64,000 bases of DNA from Candidatus Delongbacteria bacterium (lineage in GTDB: Bacteria > CAIWAD01), in NCBI GenBank assembly GCA_041675285.1, contig JBAYTZ010000001.1:1-64000 (forward strand), read 5' to 3'. Numbering within the stretch: the first letter of the stretch is position 1; every line of letters starts with the position of its first letter. The translations under genes were made by a program, and so were the position numbers. The notes under the pieces are model-generated. The model did no database searches and had not been told where the DNA came from. It saw only the letters and a program-made list of their open reading frames with translations. Of this stretch, positions 33,950 to 43,384 are shown in pieces.

Positions 33950-36187
33950 ATGAAACCCACTCGCCCGTTCTGGCTGGGCCTGGGGTTGGGCTTGGGTCTG
34001 ACAGCCGCGCCCGCTCCGGCCCTGGAGCTGGTTCGCGACGGCCAGGCCCTGTGCGTGATCCACTTGCCGCAGGTGGAGACCCCCGCGGCCCGGGCGGCGG
34101 CCGACACGCTGGCCATCTACCTGGAGCGGATCAGCGGCGCCCGGCTGCCCGTGGTCGCCCACGACGCCCCGCCGGCGGGCGGCATCGTGCTGGCCGTGGG
34201 CGGGCCGGAGGCCATTGGCTCGCAGGGAGAGGAGCTGGGGGAGGAGGGCTTCCGCCTCCGCACGGCCGGCGACCGGCTGATCCTGGCCGCCGGCAGCGAA
34301 CGCGGCCTGAGTCACGCCGTCTACACGCTGCTCGAATCCCAGCTGGGCTGCCGCATGTACAGCCCGGAGGTCCAGGTCATCCCGCGCCGGGCCACGCTGG
34401 TCCTGCCGGAGCTGGACGACACCCAGCTGCCGCGCTTCCACTTCCGGCTGCAGGATTTCCAGGAGCCGGCCTACGCGGCCTGGCACAAACTCAGCTCCCG
34501 GGAGGAGTGGGGCCTGTTCGTCCACACCTTTCACGAGCTGATCCCGCCGGAGCGCCACTTCGCCGCGCATCCCGAGTACTTCTCGGAGAACCGCGGCGTG
34601 CGCGTGGCCGATGGACAGCTCTGCCTGAGCCAGCCCGCCGTGCTGGAGCTCGTGGTGGCCGAGCTGACGCGGCGCATGCGCGAGCAGCCCGCCGCGCGCT
34701 ACTGGTCCGTCTCCCAGAACGACACCTACCTGCCCTGCACGTGCGCGGCCTGCCGGGCCGTGGACGAGGCGGAGGGCTCCCCCGCGGGCAGCCTGCTGCG
34801 CTTCGTCAACCAGGTGGCGGCGCGCTTCCCTGAAAAAGTGATCTCCACGCTGGCCTACCAGTACTCGCGCCCGGCGCCCCGTGTCACACGGCCGCTGCCC
34901 AACGTGAACATCATGCTCTGCAGCATCGAGTCCAACCGCAGCCGGCCCATCGCGGCGGATCCGCGCGACACGACCTTCGTGCGCGACCTGCGGGACTGGA
35001 GCCGGCTCACATCCAACATCCTGCTGTGGGACTACGTGATCCAGTTCCGTAACCTCGTCAGCCCCTTTCCCAACCTGCGCGTGCTGCAGCCCAACCTGCG
35101 TTTCTTCGCCGATCAGGGAGTCACAGCGGTCTTCGAGCAGGGACTGCCCGTCTTCAAGGGCGAATTCGCCGAACTGCGCGCCTACCTGCTGGCCAAGTGG
35201 CTCTGGAACCCCGACCTGGAGCCGGACGCCCTGCTGGACGACTTCCTGGCCGGCTACTATGGCGTCGCCGCGCCCTTCATCCGCGCCTACATCGACCGCC
35301 TGCACGACGCGCTGGCGGCCTCGGGCGAGGATCTCTCCTGCTTCGGCCACCCGCTGCCCAGCGCGGCGGGCCACCTGTCCGGGCCGCGGCTCGACGAGTA
35401 CGCGCGCCTCTTCGATCAGGCGGAGGCCGCGGTGGCGGGGAGTTCCGAACTGGCGATCCGGGTGCGCACGGCGCGCCTGCCGCTGCTCTACGCGCAGTTG
35501 GAGCAGGGCCTGATCCTGGCCGACGCCCCGCGCGGCTGTTTCGGGCGGGACCCGGATGGAAGGCGGGTGGTCCAGCCGGGCTTCGTCGAGCGGGTGGAGA
35601 GCTTCCACGCCGGTTGCAGCCAGGCGGAGATCCCGCGCTTGTGGGAGCACGGCCTGCCGCCGGACGAGTACCGGGAGCGTGCCACTCGCTTTCTGGCGGA
35701 GGGCCTCCGGCCCCACCTGGCCCTGGGCCGCCCGGTGATGCTGGCGCGCCCGGCCAGTCCTGCCTACCACCAGGGCGAGGCCGCGGCCTTGACCGACGGC
35801 CTGAGCGGCTGGAACGACTATCGCATGCACTGGCTGGGCTTCGAGGGCGAGGATCTGGAGGCCGTGGTGGACCTGGGCCGGGTGCTGGATGTCACACGGC
35901 TGGAGACGGCCTGCCTGCAGGACATCGCCTCGTGGGTCTTCCTGCCGCGCCAGGTGGAGTTCCTGCTCTCCCTGGACGGCGTGGACTTCCAGCCGGTGGC
36001 GCGCCTGACCCCGAGTCTGGCCCCCACCCACGCGGGCGCCGCCCGGGAGAGCTTCCAGGCGAGCTTCGACCCCCGGCCGGCGCGCTACGTCAAGTTGAAG
36101 GCCGAGAACTGGAAGATCTGCCCGCCCTGGCACAAGGGCGCGGGCGGCAAGGCATGGGTGTTCTGTGATGAACTGCGCGTGTTCTAA
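33950..36187 (+). CDS. DUF4838 glycoside-hydrolase-like secreted protein
   Basis: A 745-residue secreted protein. Signal peptide ~1-25. Residues ~30-140 resemble the N-terminal alpha/beta domain of GH67 glucuronidases and hexosaminidases (ADTLAIYLERISGARLPVV, ERGLSHAVYTLLESQLGCRM). Residues ~165-480 are the DUF4838 barrel (LFVHTFHELIPPERHFAAHP, QNDTYLPCTCAACRAVDEAE, ILLWDYVIQFRNLVSPFPNL, FEQGLPVFKGEFAELRAYL). A C-terminal discoidin-like (F5/8) sandwich (~610-745) is likely to bind carbohydrate. DUF4838 proteins often occur in polysaccharide loci; catalysis is not established. It sits 3 bp after the fucosidase and its end overlaps the GH3 start by 20 bp. Confidence 0.85.
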   Translation: MKPTRPFWLGLGLGLGLTAAPAPALELVRDGQALCVIHLPQVETPAARAAADTLAIYLERISGARLPVVAHDAPPAGGIVLAVGGPEAIGSQGEELGEEGFRLRTAGDRLILAAGSERGLSHAVYTLLESQLGCRMYSPEVQVIPRRATLVLPELDDTQLPRFHFRLQDFQEPAYAAWHKLSSREEWGLFVHTFHELIPPERHFAAHPEYFSENRGVRVADGQLCLSQPAVLELVVAELTRRMREQPAARYWSVSQNDTYLPCTCAACRAVDEAEGSPAGSLLRFVNQVAARFPEKVISTLAYQYSRPAPRVTRPLPNVNIMLCSIESNRSRPIAADPRDTTFVRDLRDWSRLTSNILLWDYVIQFRNLVSPFPNLRVLQPNLRFFADQGVTAVFEQGLPVFKGEFAELRAYLLAKWLWNPDLEPDALLDDFLAGYYGVAAPFIRAYIDRLHDALAASGEDLSCFGHPLPSAAGHLSGPRLDEYARLFDQAEAAVAGSSELAIRVRTARLPLLYAQLEQGLILADAPRGCFGRDPDGRRVVQPGFVERVESFHAGCSQAEIPRLWEHGLPPDEYRERATRFLAEGLRPHLALGRPVMLARPASPAYHQGEAAALTDGLSGWNDYRMHWLGFEGEDLEAVVDLGRVLDVTRLETACLQDIASWVFLPRQVEFLLSLDGVDFQPVARLTPSLAPTHAGAARESFQASFDPRPARYVKLKAENWKICPPWHKGAGGKAWVFCDELRVF

Positions 36188-38828
36188 GTCCGCCCGACGC
36201 CGGGCGGCGTGCGTGGCGGGCTGGCTGGCGGGCGCTTGGCTTCTGCTGTCGCCCCAGTCGGCGGCGGGCGGGTCGACTCCGGCGTACCAAAACGCGGGCC
36301 TGCCCGCGGAGACCCGGGTCCAGGACCTGCTGGCGCGGATGACGCCCCGGGAGAAATTCTGGCAGCTCTTCATGCTGGCCGGGGAGGACGGCGGTGATCC
36401 GGCCCGCTTCCGCGACGGCGTGTTCGGCCTGCAGCTCGCGGAGCAGGAGCCCGCCGAGGCCCGGCGGCGCGGCGACGCCCTGCAGCGGCACCTGCGCGAG
36501 CACACGCGGCTGGGCATCCCGGCCATCCTGTTCGCCGAGGGCCTGCACGGGCTGGTGCAGCGCGAGGCCACGGTCTTTCCCCAGGCCATCGGGCTGGCCG
36601 CCAGTTTCGACAGCGCGCTCGTGCGCCAGGTGGCGGAGGTGATCGCCGGCGAGAGTCGCGCCGTGGGCGTGCGCCAGCTGCTCTCCCCGGTGGTGAACCT
36701 CGCCACGGACGGCCGCTGGGGCCGCACGGAGGAGAGCTACGGCGAGGATCCCGTCCTAAGCTCGGCCATGGGGGCGGTCTTCGTGCGGGCCTGCGAGGAG
36801 CGGGGCGTGATCGCCACGCCCAAGCACTTCGTGGCCAACGTGGGCGAGGGCGGCCGCGACAGCTACCCCGTCGAGGAGAGCGAACGGCGCCTGCGCGAGA
36901 CGCACTTCCCGCCCTTCCAGGCCTGCCTGCAAGCGGGCGGGGCCCGCTCGCTGATGACCTCCTACAATTCGCTGGACGGCTCGCCCTGCTCGGCCCAGGA
37001 CTGGCTGCAGAACGACGTGCTCAAAGCGGAGTGGGGATTCAGGGGCTTCGTGATCTCCGACGCCGGCGCCGTGGGCGGCGCCAACGTCCTGCACTTCACC
37101 GCCGCCGACTACGGCGAGGCCGCGGCCCGGGCTCTGAACTCCGGGCTGGACGTGATCTTCCAGACCTCCATCGAGCACGAGGCCCTCTTCCTGCCGCCCT
37201 TCCTGGACGGCCGGATTCCCTCCGCCGTGATCGACTCCGCCGTGGCCCGCGTGCTGCGCGCCAAGTTCCAGTTGGGATTGTTCGACGAGCCGCTGCCAGC
37301 GGCAGAGACTGGACTTCCGCTGGGCGCCGAGTCGAGCCGCCGCTTGGCCCGCCGCGCGGCGGAGGAGTCCCTGGTCCTCCTGCAGAACGAGCGCGGCACG
37401 CTGCCGCTGCCCGCCGGCCTGCGCCGGCTGGCCGTGCTGGGCCCCGACGCGGACGCCGCGCGGCTGGGCGGCTACAGCGCCACGTCCAACCGGGCCGTCT
37501 CCATCCTGGCCGGGCTGCGCGAGCGCGCCGGGAACGACGTGGAGGTCCGGCACGCGCCCGGCTGCGCGCGCCTGTCCCCGCCGCTGCCCACCGTGCCCGC
37601 CGCAGCGTTGAGCAGCGGCGCCGGGCCTGGTGAGACGCCGGGCCTTAAGGGCGAGTACTTCACCGGCCTGGAGCCGGCGGGCACGCCGGCCTTCACGCGC
37701 CAGGACGCGGTCGTGGATGCCCAGTGGACGCTGTTCTCCCCCGACCCCGCGCGGCTGGGCGACGGGTTCTACTCCGTGCGCTGGACGGGCTGGCTGACCC
37801 CGCCGGCCGGTGGCCGCGTGGAACTGGGCGTGGAGGGCAACGACGGCTGGCGCCTCTTCCTGGACGATTCCCTGCTGCTGGACAGCGGAGCGCCGCTCTC
37901 CCACCGCACGCGGCTGGCCGCCGTGGAGCTAAGGGCGGGACAGGCGCGGCGCCTCCGGCTGGAGTGCCGGGTTCCGGCGGGGCCGGCGCGGCTGCGCCTG
38001 GTCTGGAGCCTGGGCGCGGCGCCGGACGAGGAGCCCGGCCTGCGCGCGGCCGAGGAACTGGCCCGCAGCTGCGACGCCGCCGTGGTGGTGGTGGGCCTGG
38101 AGGAGGGGGAATTCCGCGACCGCGCCTCGCTGGCCCTGCCCGGCCGCCAGGCGGAGCTGATCCGCCGCGTGGCCGACACGGGCACGCCCGTCACGGTGGT
38201 GCTGGTGGGCGGCGCTCCCGTCGTCATGGAGGACTGGCTGGAGGCGGCGGGGGCCGTGCTCTGCGCCTGGTACCCGGGGGAGGAGGGCGGCCACGCCGTG
38301 GCCCGCGCGCTGTTCGGCGACCTGAGCCCGGCCGGGCGCCTGCCCCTCAGCTTTCCCGTGGCTGAGGGCCAGGTGCCGCTGGGCTATCGCCACAAACCCA
38401 CCGGCCGGGGCGACGACTACGCGGACCTGACGGGCCAGCCGCGCTTTCCTTTCGGCCACGGCCTGAGCTACACGGGGTTCCGCTACAGCGACTTGCGGCT
38501 GCCGGCGAGCGTGCGGCTGGGCGAGCCCGTCCCCGTGCGCTGCACGCTGACCAACACGGGCCGCCGGGCGGGGGACGAGGTGGTCCAGCTCTACCTGCGC
38601 GACGAACTGGCCAGCGTGGCCCGCCCGGTCCTGGAGCTGGCGGCCTTCCGCCGTGTCCACCTGGAGCCGGGCGAATCCCGTGAAGTGGAGTTCCAGCTGC
38701 CCGCCGCGGCGCTGAGCCTGCTGGACGCGCAGCTGCGCCCCGTCCAGGAGCCCGGCCGGACCCGCGTCTACCTGGGCGCCTCCTCCCAGGATCTGCGCCT
38801 GCGCGGCGTGGTGACGGTCCAGCCTTGA
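36168..38828 (+). CDS. Secreted GH3 beta-glycosidase with PA14 insert
   Basis: An 886-residue family 3 glycoside hydrolase, exported (signal ~10-35). The barrel shows RMTPREKFWQLFMLAGE, FAEGLHGLVQ, LSPVVNLATDGRWGRTEESY, TPKHFVAN and FRGFVISDAGAVGG with Asp298 as nucleophile. The second domain begins AAEESLVLLQNERGTLPLP. A PA14 module (~495-640: GLKGEYFTGLEPAGTPAF ... VELGVEGNDGWRLFLDDSLL) is inserted there, as in beta-glucosidases/xylosidases where it shapes the active-site entry. The C-terminal Fn3-like domain ends the protein (PVRCTLTNTGRRAGDEVVQL). ATG 36168 is preceded in frame by GTG 36165. It overlaps the DUF4838 gene, implying coupling. The aglycone and sugar specificity are unknown. 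Confidence 0.9.
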   Translation: MNCACSKSARRRAACVAGWLAGAWLLLSPQSAAGGSTPAYQNAGLPAETRVQDLLARMTPREKFWQLFMLAGEDGGDPARFRDGVFGLQLAEQEPAEARRRGDALQRHLREHTRLGIPAILFAEGLHGLVQREATVFPQAIGLAASFDSALVRQVAEVIAGESRAVGVRQLLSPVVNLATDGRWGRTEESYGEDPVLSSAMGAVFVRACEERGVIATPKHFVANVGEGGRDSYPVEESERRLRETHFPPFQACLQAGGARSLMTSYNSLDGSPCSAQDWLQNDVLKAEWGFRGFVISDAGAVGGANVLHFTAADYGEAAARALNSGLDVIFQTSIEHEALFLPPFLDGRIPSAVIDSAVARVLRAKFQLGLFDEPLPAAETGLPLGAESSRRLARRAAEESLVLLQNERGTLPLPAGLRRLAVLGPDADAARLGGYSATSNRAVSILAGLRERAGNDVEVRHAPGCARLSPPLPTVPAAALSSGAGPGETPGLKGEYFTGLEPAGTPAFTRQDAVVDAQWTLFSPDPARLGDGFYSVRWTGWLTPPAGGRVELGVEGNDGWRLFLDDSLLLDSGAPLSHRTRLAAVELRAGQARRLRLECRVPAGPARLRLVWSLGAAPDEEPGLRAAEELARSCDAAVVVVGLEEGEFRDRASLALPGRQAELIRRVADTGTPVTVVLVGGAPVVMEDWLEAAGAVLCAWYPGEEGGHAVARALFGDLSPAGRLPLSFPVAEGQVPLGYRHKPTGRGDDYADLTGQPRFPFGHGLSYTGFRYSDLRLPASVRLGEPVPVRCTLTNTGRRAGDEVVQLYLRDELASVARPVLELAAFRRVHLEPGESREVEFQLPAAALSLLDAQLRPVQEPGRTRVYLGASSQDLRLRGVVTVQP

Positions 38829-38835
38829 GGCCATG

Positions 38836-38869
38836 AAAAATCCCCCGCCGGCGGTGGCCAGCGGGGGAT
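38836..38869 (-). terminator. Rho-independent terminator for the Ig-repeat protein gene
   Basis: Arms ATCCCCCGC (38840-38848) and GCGGGGGAT (38861-38869) pair perfectly. Read on the minus strand the stem is followed by TTTTT (38840-38836). It lies 30 bp after the stop of the minus-strand gene and 8 bp after the GH3 stop on the plus strand. It terminates leftward transcription well; on the plus strand only the stem is present. Confidence 0.8.
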
Positions 38870-38898
38870 CGGATGGAACGGAGTGACCCGCCGGATCG

Positions 38899-41298
38899 CT
38901 AGTTGGCCACGGCCACCAGGCGGTAGAGCTTCGTGGGCAGACCATCGATGCAGCCCAGGGCGTGGAAGGGGTTCCCCGTGGTGGTCTCCAAGATCCAGGG
39001 CTGGCCCAGTCCGGTGCTGGACCACAGCTGGTAGGCCGTCGCGCCGGGCACGGGGTCCCAGGTGAGCAGCAGGTTGCAGGCACTGGGATTCTCGATCACC
39101 AGCAGCGGGCTCCCGATGCTGCAGTCCAGCCACTCCCGCTCGGCCTCGTTGGTTTGCCGTTCTTCATCGAACTCGTCCAGGAAGAGGCCGCGCAGCTTGT
39201 CGTTGCCCACTTGGCTGCTGGTGTAGGTCAGGAAGAACTGGCCGTTCTCATCGGTGGTGCCGTTGGCGGCGACGCCCGTGTTCGGACCCTCGAAGACCTC
39301 CAGGAGCACGGGTTCGTTGACGATGGGGAAGCCGTTGCCGCCCCGCAGGGTCACCGTCGCCGTGAATTCGTCCCCCAGACAGCCGCTGGAGAAGACGGGC
39401 GTCACCTCGCCCCAGCCGCCCGTGTTGCAGCCCTGCCACGTGTTCACCGCGCTGTTGGAATTATCCAGGGTGCCGCTGCTGTTGATGAAGGAACCGAGCA
39501 CCGTGTCGACGCCCGGCACACTGCTGGTGAAGGTCAGGGGGAACTCGCCGTTGGCGTCCGTGTTGCCGCTGGCCGTCAGGCCGGCGTGCGGGCCGCTGAC
39601 CACCTCCAGCGTCACCGCGTAGTTGGGCAGCAGGTTGCCGTTGTCGTCTTCCATGGTCAGGGTCACCGTGTAGGGATCGCCCAGGCAGGTGGTGGCCGTG
39701 GCGGGGCTCAAGGTCGCGATCTCGGTCACCGTGCACTGCTGCCACTCCACCTGGGCCAAGTTCGTGTACTCCAGCAGGCCGCTGCTGTTGGTGAAGGAGC
39801 CGCGCAGCTGGTCCACGCCCGTCAGCGTGCTGGTGTAGGTCAGAGAGAACTGACCGGCGGCATTGCTGAAGCCGCTGGCCGTCTGGCCGACGTTGGGCCC
39901 GCTGAGGATGAGGATGCCGGCCGGATAGTTGACCAGCGGGTTGCCGCCAGCGTCCTGCAGCGTCAGCGTCACCGTGTGGGGCAGACCCTGGCAGAGGGTC
40001 GCCGTGGCGGGGCTGAGCACGCCGCTCTCCGCCGCCTGGCAATCCTGCCAGACCTGGGTCGCGAGGTTCGAGACCTGCAGGACGCCGCTGTTGTTGAGGA
40101 AGGAGCCGCGGATCACGTCGCTGCCGGCCGTCAGACTGGTCCAGCTGGCGCTGAACTGGCCCAGGGCGTTGCTCAGGCCGCTGGCCGTGGTGCCCGCGTT
40201 GGGCCCGCTCAGGACCTCGATGCTGGTCGAGTAGTTGGCCAGCGGATTGCCATTGCTGTCCTGCAGGGTGAGGGTCACGCTGTGCGGGTCGCCCACGCAG
40301 CCGGCGGAGGTGGAGGGCGTCAGCACGGCGCCCTCGCCCACCACGGCGGCGAAGTCCAGCAGCAGGTGCGCGGCGAACAGGTTGTCGTCGGCGGAGGGGT
40401 TGTAGGTGTGCACGCTCATGCTGGTGTTGCCGGCGCCGATGAAGCCCGCGATGTCGTAGAGCTCGTCGTCGTAGTTCGTGTAGTCGGTGTAGGAGCAGGG
40501 GTCGTTGAACAGGGGGAGCGCGGGATTCGTCCGGCTGTCGCCCACGCCGCCCACGCTGATCAGGGCGCCGTTCTGATTCTCGCCCTCGTCGTTGCCGCCG
40601 GCGCTGGAGGTCAGGCGCACGCCGTTGACGTCCACGTAGCTGGTCTGGCAGGTTCCGCGCGCGTAGCCGTAGCTGATGGCCAGGCCGAATTCCACCGCCG
40701 TGTTGGCGTCGGGGAAGACCGGCTGGCCGAAGCCGATGGAGAAGTTGTCCCCGGTGGTGGCCTGCGCGCCGAAGGCCAGCACGGCCGTGTGGGTCGAGGT
40801 GGTGGCCGGATCGTCGAAGATCACGTAGAGCGCCGTGCCGTCCACGCTGGCGCTGTGCAGCTCCGTGACCGGCACGTCGGTGATGCCCGGGCCGGCGGCG
40901 CCCAGCAGCGGCGCGACGATGGCGGTCACGTTGGCCAGGTGGTTGTAGGACGCGATGCCATTGGGAGCCGAGGACGTCCAGGTGACCGGCGTGCCGGCCA
41001 GCAGGATGTCGCCGTTGGGGATGACGTAACCCGTGAAGCCCGTGCTGGCCGCCGCCAGATAGGCCACGCGCACCGTGGCGCCGGCGCTGGGCTTCTCCAC
41101 CTGGAGCAGGCCGCTGCTGCCCATCATGCCCAGGCCGTCGGCCGAGAGCGTGATCAGGCCCACCTCCGTGGTGACGAATTGGTTGAGGTCGCGGTTGGCC
41201 GGCACGGGCTCACCGGAACTTACGCCGGGCACGTCGGCGGCGAACGCCGCGCTCAGGGCCAGGCTCAGGCTGGCCAGTCGGACTCCGAAGCAGTTCAT
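38899..41298 (-). CDS. Secreted protein with four Ig-like (invasin-type) repeats
   Basis: A 799-residue protein. Signal peptide ~1-21, then a beta-rich N-terminal region to ~320 (VRVAYLAAASTGFTGYVIP, TALYVIFDDPATTSTHTAVL) of unknown type. Four ~98-residue Big_1/filamin-like repeats follow, each with a shared core: (S/T)VTLTLQDxxGNPL.NY, then SGPNxGxTASGxxNAxGQF, then a RGSFxNxSG strand, ending in W..C. Repeat boundaries carry one conserved Cys at the start (e.g. AGCVGDPHS, TLCQGLPHT) and one at the end, suggesting a disulfide per repeat. The C-terminus has a fibronectin-like pair (LTWDPVPGATAYQLW). No PNPFNP sorting domain is present. AGGAG precedes the ATG. It is convergent with the GH3 operon; function is probably surface or adhesive. 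Confidence 0.7.
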   Translation of the reverse strand: MNCFGVRLASLSLALSAAFAADVPGVSSGEPVPANRDLNQFVTTEVGLITLSADGLGMMGSSGLLQVEKPSAGATVRVAYLAAASTGFTGYVIPNGDILLAGTPVTWTSSAPNGIASYNHLANVTAIVAPLLGAAGPGITDVPVTELHSASVDGTALYVIFDDPATTSTHTAVLAFGAQATTGDNFSIGFGQPVFPDANTAVEFGLAISYGYARGTCQTSYVDVNGVRLTSSAGGNDEGENQNGALISVGGVGDSRTNPALPLFNDPCSYTDYTNYDDELYDIAGFIGAGNTSMSVHTYNPSADDNLFAAHLLLDFAAVVGEGAVLTPSTSAGCVGDPHSVTLTLQDSNGNPLANYSTSIEVLSGPNAGTTASGLSNALGQFSASWTSLTAGSDVIRGSFLNNSGVLQVSNLATQVWQDCQAAESGVLSPATATLCQGLPHTVTLTLQDAGGNPLVNYPAGILILSGPNVGQTASGFSNAAGQFSLTYTSTLTGVDQLRGSFTNSSGLLEYTNLAQVEWQQCTVTEIATLSPATATTCLGDPYTVTLTMEDDNGNLLPNYAVTLEVVSGPHAGLTASGNTDANGEFPLTFTSSVPGVDTVLGSFINSSGTLDNSNSAVNTWQGCNTGGWGEVTPVFSSGCLGDEFTATVTLRGGNGFPIVNEPVLLEVFEGPNTGVAANGTTDENGQFFLTYTSSQVGNDKLRGLFLDEFDEERQTNEAEREWLDCSIGSPLLVIENPSACNLLLTWDPVPGATAYQLWSSTGLGQPWILETTTGNPFHALGCIDGLPTKLYRLVAVAN

Positions 41299-41467
41299 GG
41301 GGACTCTCCTGTTTGCATGGCGCGCGCACGACCCGGCGGTGGTGAGACCGGGAGCGGGCGGCCATGGTGCTGTGCTGGTTGTGGCTGGCTGATGTCTGTG
41401 TCGCGATCCCCCTCAGGAGGCAGGAATCATGCCACTTGACGTGCGCTACGGGGATGATAGGAAGTGG

Positions 41468-41520
41468 TTAACAGGTAGCCAGATCGAGAGTTATACGCCC
41501 CTAAGTTCTCTACCTGTTAA
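41468..41520. repeat. Perfect 11-bp inverted repeat in the divergent intergenic region
   Basis: TTAACAGGTAG (41468-41478) and CTACCTGTTAA (41510-41520) are perfect inverted arms with 31 nt between them, in the AT-rich middle of the 391-bp gap between the Ig-repeat gene (minus) and the GH16-like gene (plus). No gene was seen in the gap. Spacing suits two bound repressor or activator dimers looping across a divergent promoter; alternatively it marks the ends of a small excised element. Confidence 0.5.
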
Positions 41521-41689
41521 TCTGATAACTGAACAGAGTGTGCAAAAATGGGCGCCTGCGCGGCGTGGTGACCGTCCGACCCTGAGGGTGCGGGACGGGT
41601 GGCGTCGCCGCGGAGTGCGTACTTCCCGCTCCAACGCTCGGCCGATGGCCGGCAGGGCGCGCGGTGTCCGCCGAAACGGGGAGGCTGGA

Positions 41690-43294
41690 ATGAACATGCG
41701 ACTCCTGCTGCTCTTGGCCCTGGGCCTCGGGAGCGGATGGCCCGGCCGGGCCCTGGGCGGGTGTCAGTTGGCCAATCCCAGTTTCGAGATTTTCAGCGCG
41801 GCGGGTCAGCCCTTCGGCGGGTGGACGGCCTTCGGCCCGGTGGACTCCAGCGCCCGGGCCGTGCACGGCCAGCTGGCGGCGCGGATCCGCGGGGCGGGCG
41901 GCGGGAGCCTGGCGGGACTGTGGCAGGACCTGGACGCCGCCCCGGGACAGCGCTGGGACGTGACGGGTCACGTGGCCCACTCCGCCACGGAGCGGCTGAC
42001 GGGCGCCTGCCTCGCCCGGGTCAGCGTGGAGTGGCGCGGGGCGAATGGCGGGCTGCTCGACAGCGCGTCCGTCGCCGTCGCCGACAGCGCGTCTGCCCTG
42101 GACGTGGACCTGGGTTTCCACCTGCTAAGCCCGCCGGCCCCGGCGGGCACCACGACGGCGCGCCTGGTGCTGGGCCTGTGGCAGGACCCGGCGGAGCCGG
42201 CGCCTGCGGTCCGTTTCGACCAGCTCACCTTCCGGGACGCGAGACTGCCCGGGCTGGACGAACTGCAGTGGGCGGACTTCCCCGGTGGGCGGCGCGTGGA
42301 GTTCGCGGGCCGCAGTTGGCGCGTCAAGGGTCCGGGCTGGTACGGCCCCGGCCCGAATCATTTCAGCGACAGTCCGGAGTGCGTCCGCGTGGACGACCAG
42401 GGCCGGCTCCACCTGGGCATCCGCCTGCTGGACGCGGCCTGGCGCAGCAGCGAGGTGGCCCTGGAGGACAGCCTGGGCTACGGCGACTACGTCTTCACCA
42501 CCGTGGGGGCGCTGGATCAGCTGGACCTGCGCGCCGTGTTCGGGCTCTTCCTCTGGGAGTACGGGCCGTGTACCGACGGCGCCAGCCTGTGGTGGAATCC
42601 CTACAACGAGTTCGACATCGAGTTCAGCCGCTGGGGCAACCCGGCCAACGGAATCGGGCAGTTCGTGGCCCAGCCCTGGGACTGGGCGGGCAACCTCGAT
42701 CGTTTCGACGCGGCCTTCGGCGCGGAGGAGAGCGCCAGCCACGCCTTCCGCTGGCTGCCCGACCGGGTGGAGTGCCGCAGCTGGCGCGGCGGACCGGGCG
42801 CCGAGGCGCCGGAGACCCTGCTGCACCAGTGGACCTACACGGGTCCGCACATCCCGCGCCCGGAGCAGCCCCGCGTGCACCTCAACCTCTGGCAGGCCGG
42901 CGGACTGCCCGCCACGGAGCAGGAGGTTATCCTCGCCGCCTTCACCTTCACGCCCGCCGAGGGCTCCACGGACCTGCCCGCACCCCAGGCGCCGCCCGCG
43001 TCTCAGCACCGTGCCGCGCCCATCCGCCTCCATCCGCCGGTGCCCAATCCCGGCAATCCCGCGGCCGCCCTGCGCTTCTCGCTGGACCTGGCGGGGGAGG
43101 TGGAACTGGCCATCTTCGATCTGCGCGGCGCCCGGGTGCGGACCCTGGTCCGCGGCGCGCGTCCGGCGGGCGAGCACGTGGCCCGCTGGGACGGACGGAA
43201 CGAGGCCGGCGTCGTGGTGGCCGGGGGCCTCTACTTCTGCCGGCTCAGCCAGGGGCCGTGGCTGGAGGTCCAGCGCCTGCTGCTGCTGCCCTGA
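41690..43294 (+). CDS. Secreted GH16-like endoglucanase-fold protein with sorting domain
   Basis: A 534-residue protein. Signal peptide ~1-23; residues ~24-185 form a carbohydrate-binding (CBM4/9-like) sandwich (CQLANPSFEIFSAAGQPFGG ... PAVRFDQLTFRD). Residues ~190-430 are a GH16-type jelly roll with the catalytic signature NEFDIEFSRWG, i.e. Glu307-x-Asp309-x-Glu311, the ExDxE form with nucleophile and acid/base Glu. The C-terminal ~80 residues are a FlgD-like sorting domain (PPVPNPGNPAAALRF ... IFDLRGARVRTL ... YFCRLSQG ... LLLLP). GGGGAGG precedes the ATG. A beta-glucan endo-hydrolase or a binding protein with GH16 fold is likely. It heads the beta-glucan locus but lacks the ROK palindrome found before three others. 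Confidence 0.8.
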   Translation: MNMRLLLLLALGLGSGWPGRALGGCQLANPSFEIFSAAGQPFGGWTAFGPVDSSARAVHGQLAARIRGAGGGSLAGLWQDLDAAPGQRWDVTGHVAHSATERLTGACLARVSVEWRGANGGLLDSASVAVADSASALDVDLGFHLLSPPAPAGTTTARLVLGLWQDPAEPAPAVRFDQLTFRDARLPGLDELQWADFPGGRRVEFAGRSWRVKGPGWYGPGPNHFSDSPECVRVDDQGRLHLGIRLLDAAWRSSEVALEDSLGYGDYVFTTVGALDQLDLRAVFGLFLWEYGPCTDGASLWWNPYNEFDIEFSRWGNPANGIGQFVAQPWDWAGNLDRFDAAFGAEESASHAFRWLPDRVECRSWRGGPGAEAPETLLHQWTYTGPHIPRPEQPRVHLNLWQAGGLPATEQEVILAAFTFTPAEGSTDLPAPQAPPASQHRAAPIRLHPPVPNPGNPAAALRFSLDLAGEVELAIFDLRGARVRTLVRGARPAGEHVARWDGRNEAGVVVAGGLYFCRLSQGPWLEVQRLLLLP

Positions 43295-43318
43295 ACCGGC
43301 AGGTCCCCACCATTTTCC

Positions 43319-43368
43319 TTGACATGTCCCCCCTCAAACGGCTACTTAGTTCGAGCCACGAACAAAGT
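43319..43368 (+). promoter_or_regulatory. Promoter with ROK-type operator (site 1) before the GH17 gene
   Basis: -35 TTGACA (43319-43324), 18-nt spacer, -10 TACTTA (43343-43348). A palindrome overlaps the -10: left arm ACTTAGTTCGA (43344-43354), spacer GCC, right arm ACGAACAAAGT (43358-43368). Nine of eleven arm positions are symmetric. It closely matches the perfect copies at 49593 and 55724. The surrounding AAACGGC is also shared with the third site. Confidence 0.75.
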
Positions 43369-43384
43369 CCCGAGGGAGGCCCCC

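Noticed and set aside
32276..36727. Long minus-strand open frame opposite GH29/DUF4838/GH3
   Set aside because: No domain pattern; it crosses three well-supported plus-strand genes.
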